DNA of 64,000 nt from Hymenobacter guriensis (GTDB lineage: Bacteria; Bacteroidota; Bacteroidia; Cytophagales; Hymenobacteraceae). The stretch covers positions 1-64,000 of the forward strand of contig NZ_JADWYK010000001.1 in NCBI RefSeq assembly GCF_015773195.1, given 5' to 3'. The position numbers were made by a program, and so were the translations under genes. The notes beneath the pieces were generated by a model. It worked only from the letters and a program-made list of their open reading frames with translations, was not told the DNA's origin and did no database searches. Positions 27,630-36,263 of this stretch are shown in pieces (position 1 is the first letter of the stretch; each line of letters starts with the position of its first letter).

Positions 27630-28544
27630 ATGACTACTCGACTTCCCAACCTTGAAACGCCCTCCTTTGCCTGCTTTGGCGAAGTGCTCTGGGACGTGCT
27701 GCCCACCGGCCAACAGCCCGGCGGCGCCCCCTTCAACGTGGCCGTACACCTGCGCCAGCTGGGCCTCCCTGCCGACCTGATCAGCCGCGTGGGCGACGAC
27801 GAGCTGGGCACCGAGCTGCTGGCCTTTATTGAAAGCAAAAACCTGCGCCTCAACTACGTGCAGCGCGGCCATACCCACCTGACGGGCGTGGTGAAGGCCA
27901 ACGTGGACGACACCCACGAAGTCACCTACAAGATTGTGCAGCCCGTAGCCTGGGACTACATCCACTACGACGCTGCTCTTGAAGCCCTGGTCCAACAGGC
28001 CGATGTGTTTGTGTTTGGTTCCCTGGCTGCCCGCCAGGCCGGCACCCGTGAAACCCTCTACCGTCTGTTGGAACACGCCCGCTTTAAGGTATTCGACGTA
28101 AACCTGCGCCCTCCACACTACACCAAAGACGTGGTGCGCTACCTGCTCGAAAAAGCCGATATGGTCAAGCTGAATCATCACGAGCTGGCCGAAATTATGG
28201 CCTGGTTCAGCGAGGAAACCGATGAGGCAGCTGCCCTACAGTGGCTGTCCGCCCGGTTTGATCTGCAGGCCGTGTGCCTCACCAAAGGCGCTGACGGCGC
28301 CATCCTGTGGGCCAACAACCAGCTATACTCGGCTCCCGGCGTGCCGGTAGCGGTTAAGGACACCATCGGCAGCGGCGACTCCTTCCTCGCGGCTTTGCTG
28401 AAAGGCCTGCTGACTGGCCAGGAGCCCGGTGAGGCGCTGCGCTTCGCCTGCGCTACCGGCGCCCTCGTAGCCACCCACGCCGGCGCCACGCCCACCTTCC
28501 AGGAAACCGATGTGCACACCCTGCTGGCTGCACAGCCGGTGTAA
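27630..28544 (+). CDS. PfkB-family carbohydrate kinase, likely fructokinase
   Basis: This 304-aa protein has the PfkB N-terminal substrate site (F-G-E-V-L-W-D-V-L-P, then G-G-A-P-F-N-V-A-V-H-L) and the C-terminal anion-hole signature T-I-G-S-G-D-S-F-L-A-A (about 241-251), whose Asp is the catalytic base. It should phosphorylate fructose to fructose 6-phosphate. The ATG at 27630 is preferred over in-frame TTG/CTG just upstream. It ends 13 bp before the GH32 start, so the two are probably translated from one message. Confidence 0.88.
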   Translation: MTTRLPNLETPSFACFGEVLWDVLPTGQQPGGAPFNVAVHLRQLGLPADLISRVGDDELGTELLAFIESKNLRLNYVQRGHTHLTGVVKANVDDTHEVTYKIVQPVAWDYIHYDAALEALVQQADVFVFGSLAARQAGTRETLYRLLEHARFKVFDVNLRPPHYTKDVVRYLLEKADMVKLNHHELAEIMAWFSEETDEAAALQWLSARFDLQAVCLTKGADGAILWANNQLYSAPGVPVAVKDTIGSGDSFLAALLKGLLTGQEPGEALRFACATGALVATHAGATPTFQETDVHTLLAAQPV

Positions 28545-28557
28545 CCTCACTCACCCC

Positions 28558-30099
28558 ATGAACAAGTCCTTGTTACTGGCCCTTGCGGCCCTGAGTATTG
28601 CCACCGCGGCCCCGGCACAAACTGCCGCTCCCGCGCCACCTGCTACGCCCCAGTATCGCCCGGCCTACCATTTCTCTCCGGCCCGCATGTGGATGAACGA
28701 CCCCAACGGCATGGTGTACCTCAATGGCACCTACCACCTGTTCTTCCAGCACTATCCCGAGGGCATGACCTGGGGACCCATGCATTGGGGCCACGCCACC
28801 AGCCGGGACCTAGTAACCTGGCAGGAGCTGCCCATTGCCCTCTACCCCGATAAGCTGGGCATGATCTTCTCCGGCAGTGCCGTGGTAGACGCCAACAACA
28901 CCGCCGGCTTCGGCAAAAACGCGCTGGTAGCCATCTTCACGCACCATAATCCCGACGAGGAAAAGAAAGGCACTGGCCACCACCAGTATCAAAGCCTGGC
29001 CTACAGCCTCGACGAAGGCAAGACGTGGACGAAGTATGCCGGCAACCCCGTGCTGTCCAACCCCGGCATCCAGGACTTCCGCGACCCCAAAGTGAGCTGG
29101 CACGAGGCCTCCCACCAGTGGGTGATGACGCTGGCTACCAAGGACCGCATCACCTTCTACGGCTCCCCCGATCTGAAAAGCTGGAGCAAGCTCAGCGAGT
29201 TTGGGGAGAAGTTGGGCGCCCACGGCGGCGTATGGGAATGCCCCGATTTGTTTCCGCTTACCCTGAACGGCAAAACGCACTGGGTGCTGCTGGTGAGCAT
29301 CAACCCCGGCGGGCCCAACGGCGGCTCGGCCACCCAGTACTTCGTGGGCCAGTTCGATGGCAAAACCTTTACGCCCGCTTCTACCACCCAGAAGTGGATT
29401 GACTGGGGCACGGACAACTACGCTGGCGTAACCTGGGGCAACACCGGCCCCCGCAAGCTCTTTTTGGGCTGGATGAGCAACTGGGCGTACGCCGAGAAAG
29501 TGCCCACCTCGCCCTGGCGCAGCGCCATGACGGCCCCGCGCGAGCTGGCCCTGCAGCAGGTAGGCGCGGAAACCTATGTGACGTCCTTGCCAGTGAAAGA
29601 GCTAACCCAGCTGACGCGAATAGACAAAGGCAACCGGGCTAGCGTAACGATGGAAAACCTGACCGTGAAGCCAGCGCTGAACATCAGTGAGAAGCTGAAG
29701 CTCACCGCTCACCCGCAGTTTCAACTCAAGCTCACCACCAAGCAGCTTACCGACATGGCCCTGGTGCTGTCGAACGAGAAAGGAGAAGAGCTGCTGATTG
29801 GCTATGACCAGAAGCAAAACCAGTACTACATCGACCGCAGCAAAGCCGGCCAAACGGGCTTCAGCGACAAATTTCCCGGCCGCCACGCTGGCCCGCGCCT
29901 GGCCACCTCGCCGGGCGCTGAGCTCACGCTGCTGTTCGACGCGGCTTCGGTGGAGCTGTTTGCCGATGGCGGGCTGACTACGATGACGGAAATCTTCTTC
30001 CTGAGTCAGCCCTTCAGCAAAATAGCCCTCCGCGCCCCCGGCGGCCTCACCGTTGATGCTCTCACGTACACGCCCCTGGCCCTTAAAAAAGGGAAATAG
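28558..30099 (+). CDS. GH32 fructan hydrolase (levanase/inulinase-like), secreted
   Basis: This 513-aa enzyme has a signal peptide ending P-A-Q, then the five-bladed GH32 catalytic domain. It shows the nucleophile in W-M-N-D-P-N-G (about 44-50), the transition-state stabiliser in F-R-D-P (about 174) and the acid/base in E-C-P-D-L-F (about 228). A C-terminal beta-sandwich follows (about 360-510). It lacks a lipobox, so it is likely periplasmic. It should release fructose from fructan oligosaccharides; linkage preference is not readable here. Confidence 0.92.
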   Translation: MNKSLLLALAALSIATAAPAQTAAPAPPATPQYRPAYHFSPARMWMNDPNGMVYLNGTYHLFFQHYPEGMTWGPMHWGHATSRDLVTWQELPIALYPDKLGMIFSGSAVVDANNTAGFGKNALVAIFTHHNPDEEKKGTGHHQYQSLAYSLDEGKTWTKYAGNPVLSNPGIQDFRDPKVSWHEASHQWVMTLATKDRITFYGSPDLKSWSKLSEFGEKLGAHGGVWECPDLFPLTLNGKTHWVLLVSINPGGPNGGSATQYFVGQFDGKTFTPASTTQKWIDWGTDNYAGVTWGNTGPRKLFLGWMSNWAYAEKVPTSPWRSAMTAPRELALQQVGAETYVTSLPVKELTQLTRIDKGNRASVTMENLTVKPALNISEKLKLTAHPQFQLKLTTKQLTDMALVLSNEKGEELLIGYDQKQNQYYIDRSKAGQTGFSDKFPGRHAGPRLATSPGAELTLLFDAASVELFADGGLTTMTEIFFLSQPFSKIALRAPGGLTVDALTYTPLALKKGK

Positions 30100-30144
30100 C
30101 CGCCTGACTGCCGGCCTGCTCCATTCCCACATTTGCCTCGACTC

Positions 30145-31752
30145 ATGACGTTTTCTCACTTGCCTGGCCGGGGGCTCCTGGCCCTAGGGCTGCTATTGCC
30201 TGCGTGTCAGGAAAAAGACCCGGCTAAGCCCAAGCCGCCCGTCTCCGACCCCAGCAAAAACCTGGTGTGTACCGTTGGGGCCGAGCGCAACGACTACAGC
30301 ATCTTCCCGAAGGTCGCCGACGGCGCGGGCGTGGGCGACGTGATGCCCTACTTCGACGCGGCTTCCGGGGCCATGTACATCTACTACCTGAAGGATGTGT
30401 GGAATGATGCGACCAACCAACGTCACCCCTGGTACGGCTTCCAGACCACCGACTTCCGGCAGTACACCGAGCTGCCGGCCGGGGAGCTGCTGGCCTCCTC
30501 TTCCGGCGACTGCGCCCAGGACCGCGCCATCGGGACGGGCAGCGTGCAGGAACTGAACGGCACGTACTACGCCTTTTATACCGGCCACAACCCCAACGCC
30601 ACCAATTGCGGCCACCGCAAAGAGGGTATTATGCTGGCTACTGCGACCGGCCCGGCCCAAAAGTTTACCAAGAACCCGGCCTTTACCACCCTCTACGTGC
30701 CCAAGGGCCAAGGCTTCGATGAGCAGGACAACTTCCGGGACCCATATTTGTACCTCAACGACGAAACCAAGCAGTACGACATGCTGGTGGCCGCCCGCCA
30801 GAACAACCGGGGCGTGGTTGTGAAGTACACGTCGGCCGATTTGCTGGCCTGGAGCTACCAGGGCATCCTCTACGACGGCGGCGCCAGCAGCTACGTGATG
30901 CTGGAGTGCCCGCAGCTTTTTAAAATCGGCAGCACTTACTACCTCACGTTTTCCGACATCACCACCCGTAACTTCTACTACCGCAAGAGCGCCTCGCCCG
31001 CTGGCCCCTGGAGCCCGCCTGCAGGCAACGACCGGGTAGATGGCAGCGGCCTGTACGCGGCCAAAGTGCTGAACAACACCGCTACGGGCAAGAACTACCT
31101 TATCGGCTGGGTGAACCGCTACCAGAACAACCAGGACGGCGGCAGCTGGTGGTGGGGCGGCAATCTGGTCACGCACGAGCTGGTGCAAACCGCCAACGGC
31201 GACCTGACCGTGCAGCTGGTGCCCGCTCTCAAGACCTACCTCGAAGCCCAAACCGAGCTGCTAGTGCGCGTGAGCCGGACGGCTTCCGCCGCCCGCCCCG
31301 ATTCCAGCACCTATGTGCTGGCCGGCCCCGCCACCGGCCCGCTGGCCAACGTGCTGTTCAAGCCCCTGAACCTGACGCGCTACAAGATTAGCGCTACCGT
31401 CTCGTACACCGACGCAGCCAACGACTTTGGGTTTATGCTGGGCGCCTGCGACGGCACCAACGAGTTCTACAGTCTGCGCTTCGTACCCAGCCAGAACCGC
31501 TTCAGCTTCGACCGCATCAACCGGAACAGCCTTAACCCCGGCACTTCCCCCGTGGCCGATGTACCGTTCCCGATGCAACCCAATACCCCCTATACCGTGG
31601 ACATTGTGCAGGAAAACTCAGTGGTGGTGGTGTACCTGAACGGTATTGCGGCGCTTTCGTCGCGCATCTACAAGGCCCCGCGCACTTCCTGGGGCATTTT
31701 CGCGGATAAGAGCACGGCCACCTTCCGCAACCTCACCGTCACGAAACCCTAG
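30145..31752 (+). CDS. GH32-like surface lipoprotein with variant nucleophile motif
   Basis: This 535-aa lipoprotein (lipobox L-L-P-A-C) has a five-bladed propeller related to GH32. The usual W-M-N-D-P-N-G is replaced by G-D-V-M-P-Y-F (about 64), while F-R-D-P-Y (about 197) and E-C-P-Q-L-F (about 253) keep the other two acids. The Asp of G-D-V-M-P is a candidate nucleophile. A C-terminal sandwich (about 390-535) may bind glycan. It could be a surface endo-fructanase or a binding protein. It follows the first GH32 gene by 45 bp. Confidence 0.8.
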   Translation: MTFSHLPGRGLLALGLLLPACQEKDPAKPKPPVSDPSKNLVCTVGAERNDYSIFPKVADGAGVGDVMPYFDAASGAMYIYYLKDVWNDATNQRHPWYGFQTTDFRQYTELPAGELLASSSGDCAQDRAIGTGSVQELNGTYYAFYTGHNPNATNCGHRKEGIMLATATGPAQKFTKNPAFTTLYVPKGQGFDEQDNFRDPYLYLNDETKQYDMLVAARQNNRGVVVKYTSADLLAWSYQGILYDGGASSYVMLECPQLFKIGSTYYLTFSDITTRNFYYRKSASPAGPWSPPAGNDRVDGSGLYAAKVLNNTATGKNYLIGWVNRYQNNQDGGSWWWGGNLVTHELVQTANGDLTVQLVPALKTYLEAQTELLVRVSRTASAARPDSSTYVLAGPATGPLANVLFKPLNLTRYKISATVSYTDAANDFGFMLGACDGTNEFYSLRFVPSQNRFSFDRINRNSLNPGTSPVADVPFPMQPNTPYTVDIVQENSVVVVYLNGIAALSSRIYKAPRTSWGIFADKSTATFRNLTVTKP

Positions 31753-31863
31753 GCCGCGCCGCCAGCCTGCTCCCGCTTTTTCCTGGCTTGCCACTCCGCG
31801 CCTAAACGCGCGGCCGGGCTCGTCTTGCCTTTTCTTTTCACCCTTCATCCTCCCTTCTTTCCC

Positions 31864-32691
31864 ATGAAAAAAACCTTTACCCTCGCCATAGCGGCTTCTC
31901 TGGTGGCTGCTTCCCTCAGTGCCCGGGCGCAGACCATTGCCGTGGATGGTGTGCTGTCGGCCACCGAAATCAGCTCCTCGGGCTAACAGCTGCTGGGGCG
32001 CTACACCAACCCCCACAGCTTTGGTGACGCTGGCCTACTGGCCCTCTACGCTACCGCCGATGCCACCAACGTGTACTTCTGGCCGGCACGCTGGAAACCG
32101 ATGGCTCCCCAGGCACGCTCAACCACGTGCGCAACTCCCTGCAACTATATATAGCCCGCCCCGGCGTGGCGGCCGTGCCGGTGAGCACCGCGCTGCCCGA
32201 GCCCGCCGCTAGTACGCCTATCACCTCCTTCAAGCGCGTGTCGGCCAAGCTGGATTTGCCAGGTGACTTCGCCATTGGGGTGAAGGGCAACGACTTGGCC
32301 AATCAGGTGCAGGTAGATGGCGTGGTATACCGTGCCGGCCGGCTACAGCCGTTACCAAGCCTCTCAACGCCAACGGCGCCAACGTGCTGACGGGGTTCCC
32401 CGTCACCATTACACCACCCAGGCCACCGGGGCGTACGCGCTGTTCGCCAACGCCGTGGTAGCCTTTCGTAACAGCACCCGTCTGTCTACCAACCCCGGTA
32501 CAGCCACCCAGGGCGGCGCCGGCTCTACCGGCCTCGAAATTTCCATGAGACGCGCCAGCTTGGGCTTACCGGCTGCCGGTGGCGCGCTGGAAGTGTATGC
32601 CCTCCAGAATAATGCCGACGGGGACTTCTTCTCTAGTGACGTCATTCCCCAAAACCCGGCTCCCTCTACCGTCGCCGGCAATGAAGGGTAA
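31864..32691 (+). pseudogene. Decayed secreted-protein gene at the edge of the fructan locus
   Basis: The gene starts with an ATG and intact signal peptide (MKKTFTLAIAASLVAAS, cleaved after A-R-A-Q) but meets TAA at 31984-31986, where Tyr is expected. Coding continues in the same frame to about 32070, then shifts to the frame holding N-S-L-Q-L-Y-I-A-R-P-G-V, shifts again near 32345 (V-T-K-P-L-N-A-N-G-A-N-V), and again near 32410 (A-T-G-A-Y-A-L-F-A-N-A-V) to a stop at 32691. So it has one nonsense and at least three frameshift changes. The family looks like a Hymenobacter secreted beta-rich protein of unknown job. The 3' end is probably also lost. Confidence 0.75.
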
Positions 32692-32834
32692 ATGTAACTG
32701 AGCTATGCTGTCTGATGAGATAATTGACTAGGAAAAAAATGAAAATTCCCAGTTAGCTCAAGCTACTCACTTCTCCCCTATCCACCCAAAAAAGTCAAGA
32801 CAAGAACTGCTTCCTAAAAACTAACCGTTGGCAA

Positions 32835-32889
32835 AAAATAAAAAACCCTCTTAGCGTTGTGCTAAGAGGGTTTGCGTGATTCCGCTGGG
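32835..32889 (-). repeat. attR-like direct repeat: tRNA-Lys 3' end plus terminator
   Basis: This is the intact partner of the 55-bp repeat at 17059-17113. It comprises the last 13 nt of tRNA-Lys and its terminator, whose 10-bp stem is perfect here. The two copies bound 15.8 kb holding the whole fructan locus. Confidence 0.7.
32846..32870 (-). terminator. tRNA-Lys terminator
   Basis: CCCTCTTAGC (32846-32855) and GCTAAGAGGG (32861-32870) form a perfect 10-bp stem with a 5-nt loop, followed on the minus strand by TTTTTTATTTTTT. It lies 6 bp beyond the tRNA-Lys 3' end. Confidence 0.9.
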
Positions 32890-32949
32890 ATTCGAACCCA
32901 GGACCCGTACATTAAAAGTGTACTGCTCTACCAGCTGAGCTACAGAATC
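32877..32949 (-). tRNA. tRNA-Lys (anticodon TTT)
   Basis: This is a 73-nt cloverleaf on the minus strand. The acceptor stem GATTCTG pairs with CGGAATC plus discriminator A; the D-arm is AGCTCAGCTGGTAGAGC; the anticodon loop reads CTTTTAA (anticodon TTT); the T-arm is TGGGTTCGAATCCCA-like. CCA is not encoded. A perfect promoter lies upstream at 32992-33022 and a terminator downstream. Its 3' end is duplicated at 17101-17113. Confidence 0.97.
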
Positions 32950-32991
32950 GTTTACTTTGCAACCGGCGTTGCTTATTCGCTGATTGTGGCA

Positions 32992-33022
32992 CAAAAGTAG
33001 AGGGCCTTGTCGTATCCTGCAA
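32992..33022 (-). promoter_or_regulatory. Bacteroidota-type promoter of tRNA-Lys
   Basis: On the minus strand TTG (33022-33020) is followed after exactly 20 nt by TACTTTTG (32999-32992), a perfect TTG-N20-TAnnTTTG match. It lies 42 bp upstream of the tRNA 5' end. It overlaps the start region of the divergent TPR/SH3 gene. Confidence 0.8.
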
Positions 33023-33027
33023 ACGTT

Positions 33028-33744
33028 TTGCTCAAAAAACTGCACTTTTTTTTTCTTTTGGGGCTGTTGCTAAGCCAACCTGTTAGGGCCCAAAAGGATA
33101 GCCTATGCCTTCAAAAAGCCGATTCTCTGTTTGAATCGGGCCAGTTGCTCCAGGCTTACCCACATTATCGCCAGGTGTTGCGGCAGACCAGCATCCGCCA
33201 GCTAGTGCGGATGGCCTACATTCAGGAACAACTGGGCCACTACCCGGCCGCCCTGTACTACCTAGCAGTAGCACAGCGGCGCTGGCCAACCGCCGCTACC
33301 TGGAATAAAATGACAGAGTTGGCCCAGGCCAACCGGCTGGAAGGCTATGCCTCCTCCTGGCAGTCCAGCATCCGGCTGAGCCTCGAGCGATACTATATGC
33401 CCCTGCTGGAGGTGCTCCTGACGGTAGCCGTAGCTGTGGGTACCGTTCTGCTGGCGCGGCTCCTGAAGCGCCGGCCCGTGGAGACTGGCTGGTGGGTTGC
33501 GTTTGGGGTGTACGTAGCGCTGCTGGCAGGCTTTGTAAATGTGTTTCAGCCCGAGCAAACCGGGCTGGTTTGCCGCGCCCAGGCGGTGATAATGAGCGGG
33601 CCAGGCGCGGGTGCCAGCTGGCTTACCGTAGCCGCCGCCGGTGACCGGCTGGTCGTGCAGGGCCGGCAGGATATCTGGTATAAAGTCCTCTGGCATGGTC
33701 AGACAGCCTACATTCGCCAGGGCAACCTGCTGCTGGTCGAGTAG
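33028..33744 (+). CDS. TPR and SH3-domain membrane protein
   Basis: This 238-aa protein starts with a signal peptide (LLKKLHFFFLLGLLL, cleaved after V-R-A-Q). It then has TPR-like helices (D-S-L-F-E-S-G-Q-L-L-Q-A-Y-P-H-Y, about residues 32-100), two transmembrane helices (about 125-180) and a C-terminal SH3b-like domain ending W-H-G-Q-T-A-Y-I-R-Q-G-N. This pattern resembles the BatE-type TPR-SH3 proteins of Bacteroidota. No ATG exists in frame after the TAG at 32998-33000: TTG at 33028 fits the signal peptide, TTG at 33007 is possible. Confidence 0.75.
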   Translation: MLKKLHFFFLLGLLLSQPVRAQKDSLCLQKADSLFESGQLLQAYPHYRQVLRQTSIRQLVRMAYIQEQLGHYPAALYYLAVAQRRWPTAATWNKMTELAQANRLEGYASSWQSSIRLSLERYYMPLLEVLLTVAVAVGTVLLARLLKRRPVETGWWVAFGVYVALLAGFVNVFQPEQTGLVCRAQAVIMSGPGAGASWLTVAAAGDRLVVQGRQDIWYKVLWHGQTAYIRQGNLLLVE

Positions 33745-33851
33745 GATTATGCTCACTCAACCAGCAGCCAGACAAGGCGGTGAAGCCCTGTCTTGGCGGC
33801 AACCTAGCGGACGAAAGCACCGCTTTGGACTATGGAACTCCAAGCCACCGT

Positions 33852-34658
33852 TTACTTCACCGGCGAGTTTTTCTCTTTCCGGAAGTGGTTCAGCACGAGC
33901 TTATCGGCCAGGCCCGGCAGCAACTTGTTTACCCACACCGTGAGCTTGCCCTGCGTGGTAAGCACTAGGTCGCGGCGGCGCTGCTGCACGGCGCGCAGCA
34001 AATGACCGGCTACCTCCTCACTGCTCATGATATTGCCCTCATCCAGCGGCGACTCGCCCTGCTGGGAGCCGTCGGCGGCCAGCGCTACGTTGCGAATGTT
34101 GGAAGCGGTAAAGCCGGGGCAGGCTACTAGTACATGCACACCCTGCGGCAGCAGCTCCGTACGCAAGGCTTCCAGAAAGCCCTGCATAGCAAACTTGGAC
34201 GCCGAATAGCCCGTGCGCCCCGGCAGCCCCCGGTATCCGGCAATGCTGCTCACGCCCACAATAGAGCCTTTCGCGGCCAGAATATAAGGCAGCGCAAACT
34301 TGGTGGTGTAAACGGTGCCGAAGAAGTTGGTTTGCATGAGCTGGCGGATAACTTCCAGTTCGGCATCCTGAAACAGGGCCCGCATGGAGATGCCCGCGTT
34401 GTTCAACAGCACATCCAGCCGACCAAATGCCGCTACAGTCTCTTCCACCGCCCGCTGTGAATCGGCCTCACTGCCCACATCCGCCCGCACGGTCCGGTGC
34501 TCGATGCCCAAGCTTTGCAGCTCAGTTGCCGTTTCGCGCAGACGCTCCTCGTTGCGGCCGGTGATAACGACTTTCGCGCCGGCCCGGCCGAATACCACGG
34601 CGCAGGCCCGACCGATGCCCGACGTACCGCCGGTGATAAGCACTACTTTTCCTTTCAT
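33852..34658 (-). CDS. SDR family oxidoreductase
   Basis: This 268-aa classical short-chain dehydrogenase has the nucleotide-binding motif T-G-G-T-S-G-I-G (about 9-16), L-N-N-A-G (about 86-90), and the catalytic S..Y-x-x-x-K (G-V-S-S-I-A-G-Y and Y-S-A-S-K). An N-terminal T-G-R-N-x-x-R region suggests NADP(H). The substrate is unknown. The ATG at 34658 sits three residues before the Rossmann strand; the longer upstream frame lacks support. It diverges from rlmD. Confidence 0.88.
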   Translation of the reverse strand: MKGKVVLITGGTSGIGRACAVVFGRAGAKVVITGRNEERLRETATELQSLGIEHRTVRADVGSEADSQRAVEETVAAFGRLDVLLNNAGISMRALFQDAELEVIRQLMQTNFFGTVYTTKFALPYILAAKGSIVGVSSIAGYRGLPGRTGYSASKFAMQGFLEALRTELLPQGVHVLVACPGFTASNIRNVALAADGSQQGESPLDEGNIMSSEEVAGHLLRAVQQRRRDLVLTTQGKLTVWVNKLLPGLADKLVLNHFRKEKNSPVK

Positions 34659-34837
34659 GAGCACAAAGCTATAGGAAGATGCGCAGGGCTGCGGTATGGT
34701 GGGGAGCTGTAAACTACTTTTTTGAACGCTCCTCCCCATACGACACCGTGACGCGGCCTTGTTCCTGGCAATCTTTGATTTTAGAGTAATCAGTCTTCCC
34801 GGTCAAGGTATCTTATGCACCTCCGGGCTTTATGCGC

Positions 34838-34845
34838 TAATTTTG
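34838..34845 (+). promoter_or_regulatory. -7 box-like TAATTTTG before rlmD
   Basis: TAATTTTG matches TAnnTTTG, with ATG in place of TTG at the -33 spacing (34815-34817). If real, transcription starts near 34852 and the upstream in-frame ATG at 34815 is not the start codon. Confidence 0.45.
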
Positions 34846-34850
34846 TCTCC

Positions 34851-36260
34851 GTGAGGAAATCCGTTAAAAACATTCCCGCGGAGCTGCTCCGCGAAGTCGA
34901 AATTACCGACATGGTGGCCGAGGGCAAGTGCCTGGTGCGCCGCGAGAACCTGGTCATCTTCGTCACGCAGGTAGCCCCCGGCGACGTGGTGGACCTGCGC
35001 GTGACCAAGGCCAAAAAGAACTTCCTGGAAGCCGTGCCCACGCATTTCCACAAGTATTCGGAGCTGCGCGTAACGCCGTTCTGCGAGCATTTCGGCACCT
35101 GCGGCGGCTGCAAGTGGCAGCATTTGGGCTACGATACCCAGCTCCGGTTCAAGCACCAGCAGGTGGCCGACACACTGCAGCGCATTGGTAAGGTGGCCCT
35201 ACCTGAAATCCTGCCCATTCAGCCTTCCCCCGACCAGACATACTACCGCAACAAGCTCGAATACACCTTCAGCCACAACGGCTGGCTCACGAACGAGCAG
35301 ATTAACAGCGGCCATAACTACGAGCGGCGCGTGCTGGGCTTCCACATGCCCGGCCGCTTCGATAAGATTCTCGACATCAACCACTGCTGGCTGCAACCCG
35401 ACCCCAGCAACCAGATCCGGCTGGCCGTGCGCGATTACGCCCTGGAGCACGACCTGCCCTTCAACAACCTCGTCACGCAGGAGGGCTTCCTGCGCAACCT
35501 CATCATCCGGACGGCCAACACCGGCGACCTGATGGTGATTCTGCAGTGCTACTACGCCCACGACGCGCTGTTTCCGCTGCTGGATTTCCTGCACGAGCGG
35601 TTCCCGCAAATCACCTCCCTCAACTACGTACTCAACGACAAGGGCAACGAAACCTTCCACGACCTGGAGGTGGTGTGCTACCGGGGCGAGCCGCACATTC
35701 ACGAGGAAATGGAAGGCCTGCGCTTCCGCGTCGGCCCGAAATCCTTTTACCAAACCAACTCCGAAGGCGCCTACAACCTCTACAAAATCACGCGCGACTT
35801 CGCCCGGCTCACCGGCTCGGAGCTGGTGTATGACCTATATACCGGGGCCGGCACCATCGCCAACTTCGTGGCCCGGCAGGCGAAACATGTCGTGGGTGTG
35901 GAGTATGTGGAATCGGCCGTGAAGGACGCCTACATCAACTCCGAAATCAACGGCACTACCAACACCGAGTTCTACGCCGGTGACATGAAGGACGTGCTCA
36001 ACGCTGAGTTTATCCAAAAGCACGGCCGCCCCGACGTGGTCATCACCGACCCGCCCCGCGCCGGCATGCACCCCGAGGTAATAGCCCGCCTGCTCGAAAT
36101 GCGCGCCCCCCGCATCGTGTACGTCAGCTGCAACCCTGGTACCCAGGCCCGCGACCTGGAGCTACTGGATGAGGCCTATAAAGTGGTAAAAGTGCAGCCC
36201 GTGGATATGTTCCCGCACACTCACCACGTAGAGAATGTGGTACTGCTAGAGTTGAAATAA
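34851..36260 (+). CDS. rlmD: 23S rRNA (uracil-C5)-methyltransferase, RlmD/TrmA family
   Basis: This 469-aa enzyme has an N-terminal TRAM-like region (V-E-I-T-D-M-V-A-E-G-K-C-L-V), a [4Fe-4S] cluster C-x5-C-x2-C (F-C-E-H-F-G-T-C-G-G-C, about 77-86), the SAM motif Y-T-G-A-G-T-I-A-N-F and the catalytic Cys in V-S-C-N-P (about 426). It transfers methyl to C5 of a uridine in 23S rRNA; RlmD versus RlmCD or TrmA specificity is not proven. GTG at 34851 gives M-R-K-S-V-K-N, close to family starts. ATG 34815 is the alternative. Confidence 0.85.
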   Translation: MRKSVKNIPAELLREVEITDMVAEGKCLVRRENLVIFVTQVAPGDVVDLRVTKAKKNFLEAVPTHFHKYSELRVTPFCEHFGTCGGCKWQHLGYDTQLRFKHQQVADTLQRIGKVALPEILPIQPSPDQTYYRNKLEYTFSHNGWLTNEQINSGHNYERRVLGFHMPGRFDKILDINHCWLQPDPSNQIRLAVRDYALEHDLPFNNLVTQEGFLRNLIIRTANTGDLMVILQCYYAHDALFPLLDFLHERFPQITSLNYVLNDKGNETFHDLEVVCYRGEPHIHEEMEGLRFRVGPKSFYQTNSEGAYNLYKITRDFARLTGSELVYDLYTGAGTIANFVARQAKHVVGVEYVESAVKDAYINSEINGTTNTEFYAGDMKDVLNAEFIQKHGRPDVVITDPPRAGMHPEVIARLLEMRAPRIVYVSCNPGTQARDLELLDEAYKVVKVQPVDMFPHTHHVENVVLLELK

Positions 36261-36263
36261 ATT

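Noticed and set aside
17059..32889. Integrase or transposase gene inside the fructan island
   Set aside because: I looked in all frames of the block and saw none; the island model rests only on the direct repeat and the tRNA position.
32851..33045. 64-codon minus-strand ORF overlapping the tRNA-Lys
   Set aside because: It contains a V-A-Q-L-V-E-Q and S-N-P-S-G pattern that arises from translating tRNA sequence; the tRNA explains it.
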